Shown here piece by piece: positions 33,354 to 42,995 of a DNA stretch of 64,000 nt. Position 1 is the stretch's first letter. The number at the start of each line of letters is the position of its first letter. The position numbers and the translations under genes were made by a program. This stretch comes from Gordonia sp. ABSL11-1 (GTDB lineage: Bacteria > Actinomycetota > Actinomycetes > Mycobacteriales > Mycobacteriaceae). The notes beneath the pieces are model-generated. The model saw only the letters and a program-made list of their open reading frames with translations. It ran no database searches and was not told the DNA's origin. The DNA is taken from NCBI RefSeq assembly GCF_030315685.1, contig NZ_JASXSI010000014.1, forward strand, positions 62,001-126,000, read 5' to 3'.

Positions 33354-33674
33354 ATGAGCGAGACATCCACTCCCGTCCAGCGCCTCCTCGACGCCGTCAA
33401 TGCCGGTGACACCCACGCCTTCCTCGCATCGTTCACCGAGGACGGGTTCGTCGACGACTGGGGACGCGTCTTCACCGGCGGCGACGCTATCAAGGGGTGG
33501 AGCGACAATGAGTTGATCGGCAAACAAGCCACATTGGCGCCCACGCAGGTGACCGGCGAGGGCGACTCTGTCACCGTGATCGCCACCGTCGGCGGCAACG
33601 GATTCAACGGCCCGTCGACGTTCACGTTCGGTGTTCGTGGGGATCAGGTGAGCGGGATGACGATCCGCGAGTGA
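33354..33674 (+). CDS. SnoaL/NTF2-like small protein
   Basis: A 106-residue protein with the NTF2-like fold pattern (PVQRLLDAVNAGDTHAFLAS, then FTEDGFVDDWGRVFTG). Such proteins are small cyclases, isomerases or ligand binders. It has a clear AAAGGA ribosome site ten bases before the ATG. It likely works with the SDR enzyme in one LysR-controlled operon. The 185 nt after it hold nothing I can name. Confidence 0.85.
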   Translation: MSETSTPVQRLLDAVNAGDTHAFLASFTEDGFVDDWGRVFTGGDAIKGWSDNELIGKQATLAPTQVTGEGDSVTVIATVGGNGFNGPSTFTFGVRGDQVSGMTIRE

Positions 33675-33859
33675 CGGATGACCGATGGGCGCACACGAAC
33701 CGGTGACGCCAATCGTCCCCCTGACGCCGCACCGAGGGACCATTCCGGCGGCGGTTGTTCAGGGGGACGATTCGCCATCGCAGCAGAGCACCTTGCGTGC
33801 CTCGGGCCCGATCGGGGTTCGCCGTCGAGCCGTCACACAGCTGACGGCACAATCGAGAG

Positions 33860-34570
33860 ATGACCGTCGACGACCACTGTGGCAGCCGCTCGGATGAGCG
33901 CGTCCTCGACAATCCCGCGTACGCCGCGCTCACCGGTCCGCAGGCCCACCTGGCCGAACGCCGTGGTGACGTGTTGCGTTATCCGTCGGACATGTCGCCG
34001 TTCCTCACCATCCCCGAGCATGCGTCTGCTCAGGTCTGGGAGGACGTCGCCGCGCTCGTCGGCGCCGGGGGCGTCGTCCCGCTCGCGGCGATCTCGGTGC
34101 AGCCGCCCGATGATTGGGAGGTCGTGATGGACATCCCCGGAGTCCAGTTGGTGGACGACGGTGTGCAGGCCGCCCCCGATCCTGACGCCGTCATCCTCAC
34201 CGTCGACGACGTTCCCGAGATGCTGGATCTGGTCGCACGCACCCAACCAGGACCCTTCCGCCCACGCACCATCGAACTCGGCACCTACCTCGGACATCGC
34301 CGCGACGGAAAGCTCGTCGCCATGGCCGGCGAGCGGATGCACCCGCCGGGATGGACGGAGATCAGCGCCGTCTGCACCGATCCCGCCTACCGTGGGCAGG
34401 GACTCGCCACGAGGCTGGTTCTCGCTCTTGCGCAAGGTATCCGGGAGCGCGGAGAGATGCCGTTCATGCACGCCGCCGCCGACAACACGCACGCGATCGG
34501 GCTCTACGTCTCGCTCGGGTTCCGTCTCCGGCGGCAGGTCACCTTCGCCGCCGTCCGCGTGCCGGGCTGA
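33860..34570 (+). CDS. GNAT-family N-acetyltransferase
   Basis: A 236-residue acetyltransferase. The acetyl-CoA motif is in the C-terminal half (SAVCTDPAYRGQGLATRLV near residues 170-190), followed by HAAADNTHAIGLYVSLGF. The N-terminal half resembles FR47-like GNAT proteins. The substrate is unknown. It is convergent with the next gene, only 4 nt between the stops. Confidence 0.88.
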   Translation: MTVDDHCGSRSDERVLDNPAYAALTGPQAHLAERRGDVLRYPSDMSPFLTIPEHASAQVWEDVAALVGAGGVVPLAAISVQPPDDWEVVMDIPGVQLVDDGVQAAPDPDAVILTVDDVPEMLDLVARTQPGPFRPRTIELGTYLGHRRDGKLVAMAGERMHPPGWTEISAVCTDPAYRGQGLATRLVLALAQGIRERGEMPFMHAAADNTHAIGLYVSLGFRLRRQVTFAAVRVPG

Positions 34571-34574
34571 CCGC

Positions 34575-35816
34575 TCAGCTCTCCGAGCGGCTCGCCAGTT
34601 CGATCGCCTGTCGAAGAAGCCCGCTCATGGCGTCGAAGAGGCGGAACATGTTGTCGTACAGTTCGATCTCGTCGTCGGGCTGGCCTGGTCTGTCGGTGTG
34701 GGCGGACGCCTGCCAGTCTGCGGCGGTCGTCTCGGCGGCCGCCAGGTACTCACGCAGCCGCTCGACTTTGCCGCTGGTCAGATGGACGATCCGGTCCGGG
34801 GTGAGCGGGTCGGCCAGATGCATGTCCACCAGGGTCTGCAATCCGACGGGCAGACCGTTGTGGTTGCAATCGTGCGAGCCCGGGGGGCCGGGATTGAGTT
34901 GACGGATCATCGACGGACCCGCCTCGTTGAGGAAGTGTCGCCAGTCGGTGAGCGCCGACGACACGATCCGCGGGTGGAACACCGTGCAGTCGACGACGCG
35001 CTGCGCGTAGACGTGATCATGACTCACGGTGAACGAGATGTTCTGCCAGAAGGCCGAATGCTCGATGATGAACCGGCCGAGCAGTGCGGGGTCGATCAGT
35101 CGATGAGTCAACGTCGTCGTGAAGACGAGCTTCAGACCCTCGTCTGTGACGAAGATTCGAGACGGTGCAAAATCAATGTGCGGCAACTCGATCAACCCGT
35201 CGACCATGGTGACGTCCCGCTGCAAGTCTGTCGACACCACCGTGTGCGCGAGGTCCAGAAGGCCATCGGCACAGCAGGGAATGATCCCGATCTCGGTGGT
35301 CAGCGGTTCGTTGTCCGACTCGGCATCGGCCGGCGCGTTCACATCGGCCACCGCCGCCAGCGGGCGCGTCGGCCGCTCGTTCGGGGCGTCGACGGGCGGC
35401 TCATCGGCAGGTAGGAACGGATCGTGAGTGGTCAGCTGTGACGGCTGGGAGATCCCGCAGGTCTCACGCAGTGTGCGGGTGACCAGAGCGGTGAGATCGT
35501 CCAGCGCGGTGCGACCGACGTCGCGGACATAGACCCACTTGCGCGGCAGATATCGCCAGCCCATCTCCTCGAGGGTCTCCCTGCGCTGCCGAATCGTCGC
35601 GACGTCGGCGATCGGGAACGCCTGTCCGCCGATGCTGCACCGAACACGACCGGACCCGGTGACCCGGAACTCCATCAGGGAGCGGAACGTCCCGGTGTCG
35701 GTCCGGGCGATCTCGACGAACTCATTGCGCTGCAATCCCGTCAATCGGCCGGCCAACCGCGCCGCATACCCTTCCCAGGAGTCATCGGGTGAAGGTTCGA
35801 ACAGATTGCTGGACAT
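34575..35816 (-). CDS. Uncharacterised protein with possible YbjN/TY-chaperone-like domains
   Basis: A 413-residue soluble acidic protein with no signal peptide. The N-terminal part (about residues 10-110) contains WEGYAARLAGRLTGLQ and GWRYLPRKWVYVRDVG, and the central part (about 190-320) looks like a YbjN or type III chaperone-like fold repeated in actinobacteria (VSTDLQRDVTMVDGLIELP, VFTTTLTHRLIDPALL). The ATG at 35816 is chosen over an upstream ATG because conserved-looking sequence begins there. The function is unknown and the domain call is from general resemblance only. Confidence 0.65.
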   Translation of the reverse strand: MSSNLFEPSPDDSWEGYAARLAGRLTGLQRNEFVEIARTDTGTFRSLMEFRVTGSGRVRCSIGGQAFPIADVATIRQRRETLEEMGWRYLPRKWVYVRDVGRTALDDLTALVTRTLRETCGISQPSQLTTHDPFLPADEPPVDAPNERPTRPLAAVADVNAPADAESDNEPLTTEIGIIPCCADGLLDLAHTVVSTDLQRDVTMVDGLIELPHIDFAPSRIFVTDEGLKLVFTTTLTHRLIDPALLGRFIIEHSAFWQNISFTVSHDHVYAQRVVDCTVFHPRIVSSALTDWRHFLNEAGPSMIRQLNPGPPGSHDCNHNGLPVGLQTLVDMHLADPLTPDRIVHLTSGKVERLREYLAAAETTAADWQASAHTDRPGQPDDEIELYDNMFRLFDAMSGLLRQAIELASRSES

Positions 35817-35953
35817 GACAACTCCAATTCTCCGACCGACAGGTCGTGGTGTCGATCGCGGTCGACGACGCCACAGCACGAACCCTAGTCATCTACGGAG
35901 ACATCACGACGGTGTCGTCGGAGTTGTCCACAAGCGCCGTCCACCTGTGGAAT

Positions 35954-37315
35954 TCAGTGGGTGCGATCCACCCGCGCCGGGAGCATCCGCCCCGCGACCA
36001 CGGCGGCGGTCAGCATGACGGCCGCGGTCACGCCGAATCCGATCGCATTCGCGACACCCGCCGACGACGCCGCGGAGGTGATGATGCCGAACACCGCGAG
36101 CCCGATGATGCCGCCGAGTTGGCGCAGCATCGCACTCGACCCCGACGCCTGACCCCGAACTGACTCGTCGACGGTGCCGACCGCAACGGTCGTCATCGGA
36201 CTGAGCAGCAGTCCGATGCCGGTTCCGGCCGGAACCAGGCCGATGCACAGCGTGACCGTGCTGTCGGCGGCGAGACCGATCCCGACCACGGCGGCGCCTA
36301 CGGCGATCGCCACCGAACCCCACACCGCGATCCGGCGTGGCCCGACGTCGTTGAAGTGCCTTCCCGCCCACCGGGTCGCGATGAGGAGCGGCGCCACGAG
36401 TGGCAGTAGCGCGGCACCGGCAGCGGCCGGCGACAGCGACAGAGCGGTCTGCAGCGAGATCGCCGGATAGATCGTGAGCACGGTCATGGCGAAGCCCAGG
36501 CAGGCGAGGACGACGACCGATGCGGCAAAGATCCTGTCGGAGAACACATGCAGATCGAGGATGCTGTCGCCGCGACGCAGTCCGCGTCGGACGAACACCA
36601 CGATCGAGATGACGCCGACCGCCATGCTCATCCAGATGATCGGCGACCCGACGCCCCACGCCGGCATCTGTATCAGCCCGAACGACACCCCACCGAGCCC
36701 GGCGCTCAGTGACAACACACCGAACAGATCCCAGTCGGGTCGCGTGATCGGCGACCGCGGCATGCTCGATGACAGCAACAGTCCGATACCGAGCACACCG
36801 ACTGGAACGTTGATCAGGAATCCGACGCGCCAGGAGAGGAACTCGGCACACAGTCCACCGACAACCGGACCGACCGTGACCAGTGCCTGGCCTGAGCCGG
36901 TATAGATCGCCATTGAGCGGGCACGGCCGTCGGGTGGGAAGGCGGCGAAGATCAGCGCAAGGGTGGCGGGCATCAGAACTGCCGCTGCCACACCGGCGAT
37001 GGCGCGCGCGGCGATCAGCTCGTACGGGCCCAGCGCGACACCGATGACCAGAGAGGCTATCGCGAAACCGGCCATCCCGGCGATGAATCCGCGCACTGGT
37101 CCGACCGCGTCGACGACACGTCCCCCGATCGGCAGCAACACCGCCAGTGTGAGGAGATAGGCGGACACCGTCCAGGTCTGATCGGTGGCGGTCAGATCGA
37201 GGTCACTCCGCATACTCGGCAGCATCACCCCGACGATGCTGGAGTCGAGCACCAGCATCGCCATCGCCGAGGTGGCGGCGAGCAGGGCTCGTCCTGAGCT
37301 GTGCTGATCGGTCAT
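35954..37315 (-). CDS. MFS transporter, DHA2 (14-helix drug exporter) type
   Basis: A 453-residue major facilitator protein with about 13-14 hydrophobic helices. Motif C-type MLVLDSSIVGVMLP near residues 17-30 and the WTVSAYLLTLAVLLPIGGRV segment are typical of EmrB/QacA-like exporters. It probably exports a hydrophobic drug by proton antiport. The ATG has AAAGGA seven bases upstream. No regulator lies next to it. It is followed on the same strand by nothing for 70 nt, then a convergent-free gap; upstream is the 21-nt repeat locus 2. Confidence 0.9.
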   Translation of the reverse strand: MTDQHSSGRALLAATSAMAMLVLDSSIVGVMLPSMRSDLDLTATDQTWTVSAYLLTLAVLLPIGGRVVDAVGPVRGFIAGMAGFAIASLVIGVALGPYELIAARAIAGVAAAVLMPATLALIFAAFPPDGRARSMAIYTGSGQALVTVGPVVGGLCAEFLSWRVGFLINVPVGVLGIGLLLSSSMPRSPITRPDWDLFGVLSLSAGLGGVSFGLIQMPAWGVGSPIIWMSMAVGVISIVVFVRRGLRRGDSILDLHVFSDRIFAASVVVLACLGFAMTVLTIYPAISLQTALSLSPAAAGAALLPLVAPLLIATRWAGRHFNDVGPRRIAVWGSVAIAVGAAVVGIGLAADSTVTLCIGLVPAGTGIGLLLSPMTTVAVGTVDESVRGQASGSSAMLRQLGGIIGLAVFGIITSAASSAGVANAIGFGVTAAVMLTAAVVAGRMLPARVDRTH

Positions 37316-37368
37316 CGGGTCCTTTGGGCAGCGGATCGGAGGAACCAATCCTGCCCTGTGGGTGCCCG

Positions 37369-37410
37369 AGAATGTCGCCGACCGTGCCCTACTGTTCGTC
37401 GAGCGTGCCC
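37369..37410 (+). repeat. 21-nt tandem repeat, locus 2
   Basis: Two adjoining 21-nt units at 37369-37389 and 37390-37410. The first differs from the repeat at 13085-13105 by one base (20 of 21), the second is more diverged. Like locus 1, it includes the 3' end and stop codon of a minus-strand gene. Confidence 0.75.
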
Positions 37411-38264
37411 AACCCGGACCCGGTCGGCGAGTACTTGGACCCGGTCGGCAGGAGGGCCGGTACCGGACGATGGCGATTCGTGATTGCCTGGTGAATCACC
37501 TCGTTCGCCTGCTCGACGACGGTGCTGAAGCTCGCGGCTCCCGCATCCCGCGCGCGGGCGATGTTTCCGTTGGTCGCGAGGTCGTCGGCGGCGTCATCTG
37601 CTGCAGACGTCGCGCCGACCATGAGCATCTCCGGCGCCCGGAACAGCACGGCCGAGCCCACGTCGATGGCGTCGAGAGCAGCTGCTTGCGCGGGGGTGGT
37701 CGGCGACGCGAGTTGCGGAGGGTCGACGACGACGGGCGCATGGAGTGCGTCGAGGATGCGGGAGCGCGCGGTGTCGGAGGCGCTGCCGACCGCTCTCGGC
37801 GCCGAACCGGACTGCGCGGTGTCGGCGACGCGCAGCATCTCGACGACGGCCACCTCCAGCGCGTTCTGTGCGCGTGGCAGCACCAGGTCCAGGTCATTGC
37901 CGATGATGCCGGTCATCGCTGAGTTGGCCGGGGCTGTCGCCGACGCCAAGGCGATGCCGGCGGATCGGTCGACGGAGTGGGTGCGGGCCTGCGCAACGGT
38001 GAACACTCCGGGGGCGCGCACGACGGCGACCGGGACGTCGATCACGAGGTCGACGATGTGCGGACAGATCAGCGAGCAGTAGGTGAACTGATTGGCGACG
38101 AAGGCCGCGGCGAGGGCGCCGGGTGGCGGCGGCATCGGCCGCTGGATCGCGGAGTGGTGAACGGTCACAACAGGAGTGGCGCGGGCAGCGGCCGGGACGG
38201 CGAGCACGCCGAGCACCGCGACCGATATCGCCGCCAGCGTGCCGACGCGAAGAGACCATGACAT
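37389..38264 (-). CDS. Secreted protein of unknown function
   Basis: A 291-residue protein with a clear Sec signal peptide (hydrophobic residues about 7-25, cleavage near ARA). The mature protein is Ala-rich with few aromatic residues; two cysteines close together (TYCSLICPH) may form a disulfide. No enzymatic motif is seen. Its last residues (TGSGLGTLDEQ) are encoded by 21-nt repeat sequence, so the end may have been remodelled. It lies directly after the frameshifted SulP gene on the same strand. Confidence 0.75.
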   Translation of the reverse strand: MSWSLRVGTLAAISVAVLGVLAVPAAARATPVVTVHHSAIQRPMPPPPGALAAAFVANQFTYCSLICPHIVDLVIDVPVAVVRAPGVFTVAQARTHSVDRSAGIALASATAPANSAMTGIIGNDLDLVLPRAQNALEVAVVEMLRVADTAQSGSAPRAVGSASDTARSRILDALHAPVVVDPPQLASPTTPAQAAALDAIDVGSAVLFRAPEMLMVGATSAADDAADDLATNGNIARARDAGAASFSTVVEQANEVIHQAITNRHRPVPALLPTGSKYSPTGSGLGTLDEQ

Positions 38265-38393
38265 CTCCGACCTCCGGTGTCAGTGCGGGCTGGTCGGTCC
38301 GAGTGTGCGCATCCGATGCTGAAGGTTGGCTGAATTCCTGGAAACCCGACGTCAAGAGGAACGGCGGCGTGTCGTCGGAATCCGGGCCGATGT

Positions 38394-40115
38394 CGGTGCG
38401 GAGGTTCCCGGTGATCGAGTCGATCTTGGCTCCCGTCGTCGGCGCGAAGCGGGATTCATCGAATCGGATACGCCTGTCGACGGTGAGTCGATAGCGAGTA
38501 AGCTGTTCGCGGACAGGGTCTTTCATCTCGGCCAAGACCAGAGTTATGTCGTGTGAGGTCAGGTAGTCGTCGAGTTCGACCAGTTCGTCGACGGCTGTGG
38601 CATCGATCTCGGTGATCGGCTCGGCTGCGAGGATCACGGTGTGGAGTGCGCGGCCGGCCGCACGGTGCCTTGACGACCTCGGCGCGGACGTAGTCGTCGA
38701 ACATGCCGCCGTTGGCGAAGAACAGGGGAGTGTCGAACCGGAAGATCAGGACGCCGGCGATCCGCTCCGCATCGGGGTGGCGGGTGACGTCGTGGTAGCC
38801 CCGCACTCCGGGCACACGGCCGAATACGGTGCGATACGGTCGCCAGGCCTGATTGTCGAAGGCGATGAACGACAGCCCGATGGCCACCAGGGTGCCCTGC
38901 AGCACCCCGATCAACGCGACGCCCAGGAAGGTGGCGATCGACAATGCCGCCTCGACCCAGTTCAGGCGGAAGAGCTCGACGACACTGCGGATGTCGATGA
39001 GGGAGATCGCCGCGGAGATGACCACCGCGGCCAGCGCCGCCGACGGCAGGTACTCGGTGATGCCCGGTGCCGCGAAGATGAACACCACGAGCAGCCCTGC
39101 GCCGATGAGCGGCGCGAGTTGAGATTTCGCGCCGGCCTGTTCGGCGACCGGGGTTCGCGACGACGACGCGGAGATGGCGAAGCCACTCAGGAACCCGGTT
39201 GCCACATTGCCAGCGCCGACGGCCGCCATCTCCTGATTCCCGTTGACGGTGGTGATCGCTCGCGCGGCGAATGTGCGAGCGAGAACACTGGTGTCGGCGA
39301 AGGCGATGAACGCGATACCGACAGCGGGTCCGATGAGATTGATCGCGTCGTCGACGGTGATACCACCCAGTGCGGGAGTGGGGAATCCGCGCGGCATGGC
39401 GCCCGCGACGGACAGATCGTCCTGCCAGCCGAAGACCGCGACTGCGATGATCGCGCCCACCACCACCGCCACCAGTACTCCGGGAATGGTCTTGCGCCAG
39501 AACTTGAGTCCGAGGATCACAGCGAGCGAGACGTTGCCGATAGCGGTTGCCAGCCAGTCGATCTCACCGTTGGCGATGCCCTTGACGATGTTGACGGCCT
39601 CCTCGACGACCGAATCTCCCTCGACGCTGAAGCCCAGCAGTTTCGGCAGCTGGCTCAGCAAGACGACCAGCGCTATGCCGTTGAGGTAGCCGATGCGGAT
39701 CGGTTTGGACAGGAGGTCGGTGACGAATCCGAGTTTCAGCAGCGCGCCGACGATGAGGACGATGCCCACCTCGATCGACAGTAGTCCGGCCAGCGCGATG
39801 CGCTCGCCGTCGAACGCGGCCAACGGGATGATGGCGGCCGCGATGATCGGCGCGAGCGACGAATCGGGGCCGAGTACCAGAATCCGCGACGGGCCGACGA
39901 GGGCATACACGATGAGCGGAATGATCGTCGCGTAGAGGCCCGTGACCGGAGGCAACCCTGCGACCTCGGCGTAGCCCATGCCTGCAGGGATCAGCAGTGC
40001 GGTGAGGACGACGCCGGCGACGATGTCCCCGCGCAGCCAGCTGCGGTCGTAGGAGCGTAACGTGACCAGGCCCGGGAGGTAGCGGGCCAGTCGGGTGGGG
40101 GGCCGGGGGTGGCAT
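38394..40115 (-). pseudogene. SulP-family anion transporter with two frameshifts
   Basis: The coding signal is a full SulP transporter with a C-terminal STAS domain. The membrane part is intact from GMGYAEVAGLPPVTGLYA (around 39980) to the end of the last helix near 38850. Two single-base shifts break it. At the 5' end the ATG at 40115 is one base out of frame with the conserved TRLARYLPGLV segment, in a run of six C. Near 38680 one extra base (after the codons for VVKAP) moves the STAS domain (ILAAEPITEIDATAVDELVE) to another frame. No in-frame stop follows the STAS domain before the next gene. It is either a recent pseudogene or carries sequencing errors. Confidence 0.8.
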
Positions 40116-40282
40116 GGGCTGATCAGACCACTTTGTGCAGTTCGGAGCGGTGGTTCAGCGAGCAGACACCTGCGGGCGGAAACAAATCTGGAACTACCCG
40201 GAACCGAAAGTGTCGCGCCTGCGTCCTATATTCAAGTGTGGGCCGAGCCGTCGCGGCGTCGGATAACGGGGGCGGGGACTGA

Positions 40283-40642
40283 ATGACTTCACCGAATGTC
40301 AGGGTCGATCCGAGTGAGCTGGAGGCAGCAGGCTCAGCCATCGCTGGTTTCGGGTCGTCCGTGCGTGAGCTGGGATCGGGATCCTTCAGTTCGATGGCGT
40401 CGGTCATGCCCGGCATCGCCAGTCCCAATGCTGCAGCCGGTGCCTTGGCCGGCTTCGAGACCGCCGAAGCAATCGGCCACTCTGATGAAGCGGTCCGCCA
40501 GGCATTGTCAACGATCACAGGTCGGTGCGACCAGTTCGCCGGCGCGCTGAAGGTCGGAGCGCACGCCATCGTGTCGTCTGAGGCTATCGCTGCGCGGCAA
40601 CTACGGTCCGTCGGCGATCTGAACGAGCCCTCTGGGACCTGA
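40283..40642 (+). CDS. Type VII secretion target-like small protein
   Basis: A 119-residue Ala/Gly/Ser-rich helical protein resembling the EspC/DUF2580 type of ESX-secreted small proteins of mycolata (starts RVDPSELEAAGSAIAGFGSSV and has a central break at MASVMPGIAS before a second helix pair). There is no signal peptide and no cysteine. Small proteins of this kind pair with a larger partner for export. The partner is probably the gene 3 nt downstream. GC content drops from here to about 46,660. Confidence 0.7.
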   Translation: MTSPNVRVDPSELEAAGSAIAGFGSSVRELGSGSFSSMASVMPGIASPNAAAGALAGFETAEAIGHSDEAVRQALSTITGRCDQFAGALKVGAHAIVSSEAIAARQLRSVGDLNEPSGT

Positions 40643-40645
40643 TCC

Positions 40646-42991
40646 ATGACTCGAATGACGCGTGGCGTGGTCGAACGTGCCGACGTGAGCCAACTCGGCT
40701 CAGTGGCCAACTCGCTGAGACCCGTTGGCGATGGAATCAGTCGGGCCGCGGATAACGTTCATCGGACCATCCACGGACTCGACTGGACCGGGCAGGCCCG
40801 AGTAGAGGCCATCGGTCGCGCCGACAGCGAGAAGTCGCAGATGTATGGAGTGAGTGGTGCTGTCACGAATCTGCGAACCGCCCTGACAAACGGACAGTCG
40901 GTGATGGCGCCGATGGTCGACTCCCTCAAATCATCGGCGCGAAACCTGGAAGCTGCGAGCTACGACGTGGCGGACAACTGGACGGTGACCGACGCGTACA
41001 AGTACGGATTGGCGGAAGCTTTCGCAGCCGGTGACAAGGATGAACAGGCCCGGATCGAAGAGCTGAAACGGCAGCGCGCCGAGGAGGCGCGCAACGCGAC
41101 CGTACGTTTGACGCGGCTCGCGCAGGACTTGGAGGCAGCTGATACCGCATGCGCGAACGCGGTCCGCGGCGCCAATGAGGAGATCACTGCGATGGCGCCG
41201 ATCGGCGCGGGGCTGGTCGGCGGTCAGGCCGCCGGAGATCTGAAGGCCATGCGGGCCGGAAGCATGACACCAGAACAGGCCGCGAGGCTCAGGGCTGCAA
41301 CCACGTTGACACCGCAGCAACTGGAGGAGCTGCGGGAGGGGCGGCCCGCCTTCATGTCCCAGGGCCAGTTCGACTATCTCAAGTCGCTGATGGGTGAATT
41401 CGACGGTGTGAGTCTGCAGGAGATGAAGGACATCGATGAGCGCAATCCAGGTGCTCTCGGGGATGCACTGAGGCTGATGTCGATACCCAATGTCCATACT
41501 GTTGGAGGCGAGTCCGGAGGAATGAATCGCCTTCCTGTCGGAGTGCAGACTCTGTTGCGAGAGAAGGCAGTTCGGACTGACACGGTTGTAGCAAACGGGC
41601 AGTTGAGGACATTCACCGATATCCCTCGACTGGACGACTTCAAGGCTCTGAATGGGTTGCTCGGTGATGGCAACCAGGGACTCAGACTCGGCGCCGACAT
41701 CGATCGCGGCCTATTGAAGCAGGCTGCCGAGATCGGCGGGAACATGTCCCCACGGGGAGCCGACACCAACTACGGGAACTATCACCACGCCATCGACGCA
41801 TCAGAGCTCAGAGAAACTGTCGATGCGATGTTCCAGAATGGTGCAGGCGACCACCAGGCCGTTGCGGACTTCCTCACCGGTGACAACATGGACGTGACTG
41901 TCACCGCTGGATCGCACTACAACGCGGACGACCACATCTGGGACCTGATGACCACGAAGTGGGAGCCTGACGAACTCGGAGCGAAATCTGTGATGAGTTG
42001 GTTCGGGGACTCTGCCGGCGCGTCAGGGCACGAAGGCGTCGCCGCCGGGCGCTCGATGGAAGCACTGTCGGACTTCATTGTTCGGCATGAACATCAGCTG
42101 ACGAAGTTGGACCTCGGTGACGACCAGTACACGACCTTCGGGCAACGAAATCCCGAACTGGCTCAAGCCATAGCTCGCAGCGCCGCGCCGTACATCGGCA
42201 ACTATTTTGGACTGCCCGATGACATGTTGGTCAATCACACGGTCGGACCGCTCGGCAAGGAAGGTGACTTCGCCAGCCTGCTCAGTGTCCTCGGCACGGA
42301 CGGTACCGCGGGCGAGATGATGGTCCGTAGTTCGTCCGCGTGGGAGAACCACATCGCGCACGAGTTCGGCGACGACCCCCGTCAGTCGGGTCTGGGCGTG
42401 GCGGCAGGGCAGATGCATAGAGCCGTCGAAGCCGGTATCGATGATCTCGACACCACTCTCACCGACAATCATCAGTGGAACGAGAACGTCGACTTCAATG
42501 CGCGCGGCGAGAAGATCGACGGGGTTCTGGCTCTTCTCCAAGGCAGCGGAGTGCCTGGCCTTTCAGACGCGGCGACGATCGCCGGCCCGGCGATCAAGGG
42601 TATGGAACTTGGTGACCCACCTGGAGATCCGCGGGAGATCAAGCCGTGGAGTTCGCAGATCGAGAACTACAGGGATACACATCAGCAACTGACCACAGGC
42701 GTGCCGAGGTCCTACCTGATGATCGAGCCGTTCTTGGTAGATCATCCAGAGTTAGTCGACAGGAATTGGAATGGCGATGGTAAAGGACCGATCGACTTCT
42801 TCGACTCCAATGGTGATTTGGATTGGAACACTGTTGTGGAGAACAGGTCTCGGTTTACGACTTTCTACGACCAGAATCTGGGTGTACTCGATGACAACTT
42901 CAACGAGAATACGACCTCATTGGTCGGTGGTTCGCAGATCGACTTGTCCAAGGAACCTGAGCCCAACGATTCACGCCGACCGCCGAGCTAA
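40646..42991 (+). CDS. Large type VII effector-like protein (TPR-repeat-region family)
   Basis: A 781-residue protein of the large actinobacterial family often named TPR repeat region-containing protein. The N-terminus (about residues 10-190) is helical with a WxG-type turn (GLDWTGQARVEAIG) and coiled-coil-like EELKRQRAEEARN. The middle (about 200-600) is helical and unmatched to an enzyme; the C-terminus (about 690-781) has acidic NGDGKGPIDFFDSNGD that might bind calcium. No signal peptide is seen. The gene layout (small ESX-like protein, large protein, lipoprotein) fits a type VII-exported effector with a partner and a membrane-bound immunity or anchor protein; that role is inference. Confidence 0.75.
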   Translation: MTRMTRGVVERADVSQLGSVANSLRPVGDGISRAADNVHRTIHGLDWTGQARVEAIGRADSEKSQMYGVSGAVTNLRTALTNGQSVMAPMVDSLKSSARNLEAASYDVADNWTVTDAYKYGLAEAFAAGDKDEQARIEELKRQRAEEARNATVRLTRLAQDLEAADTACANAVRGANEEITAMAPIGAGLVGGQAAGDLKAMRAGSMTPEQAARLRAATTLTPQQLEELREGRPAFMSQGQFDYLKSLMGEFDGVSLQEMKDIDERNPGALGDALRLMSIPNVHTVGGESGGMNRLPVGVQTLLREKAVRTDTVVANGQLRTFTDIPRLDDFKALNGLLGDGNQGLRLGADIDRGLLKQAAEIGGNMSPRGADTNYGNYHHAIDASELRETVDAMFQNGAGDHQAVADFLTGDNMDVTVTAGSHYNADDHIWDLMTTKWEPDELGAKSVMSWFGDSAGASGHEGVAAGRSMEALSDFIVRHEHQLTKLDLGDDQYTTFGQRNPELAQAIARSAAPYIGNYFGLPDDMLVNHTVGPLGKEGDFASLLSVLGTDGTAGEMMVRSSSAWENHIAHEFGDDPRQSGLGVAAGQMHRAVEAGIDDLDTTLTDNHQWNENVDFNARGEKIDGVLALLQGSGVPGLSDAATIAGPAIKGMELGDPPGDPREIKPWSSQIENYRDTHQQLTTGVPRSYLMIEPFLVDHPELVDRNWNGDGKGPIDFFDSNGDLDWNTVVENRSRFTTFYDQNLGVLDDNFNENTTSLVGGSQIDLSKEPEPNDSRRPPS

Positions 42992-42995
42992 CTCG

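Noticed and set aside
32462..33625. Upstream extension of the LysR frame to 33625
   Set aside because: This part is antisense to the SDR and SnoaL-like genes; the helix-turn-helix begins right after the ATG at 32461 with a good ribosome site.
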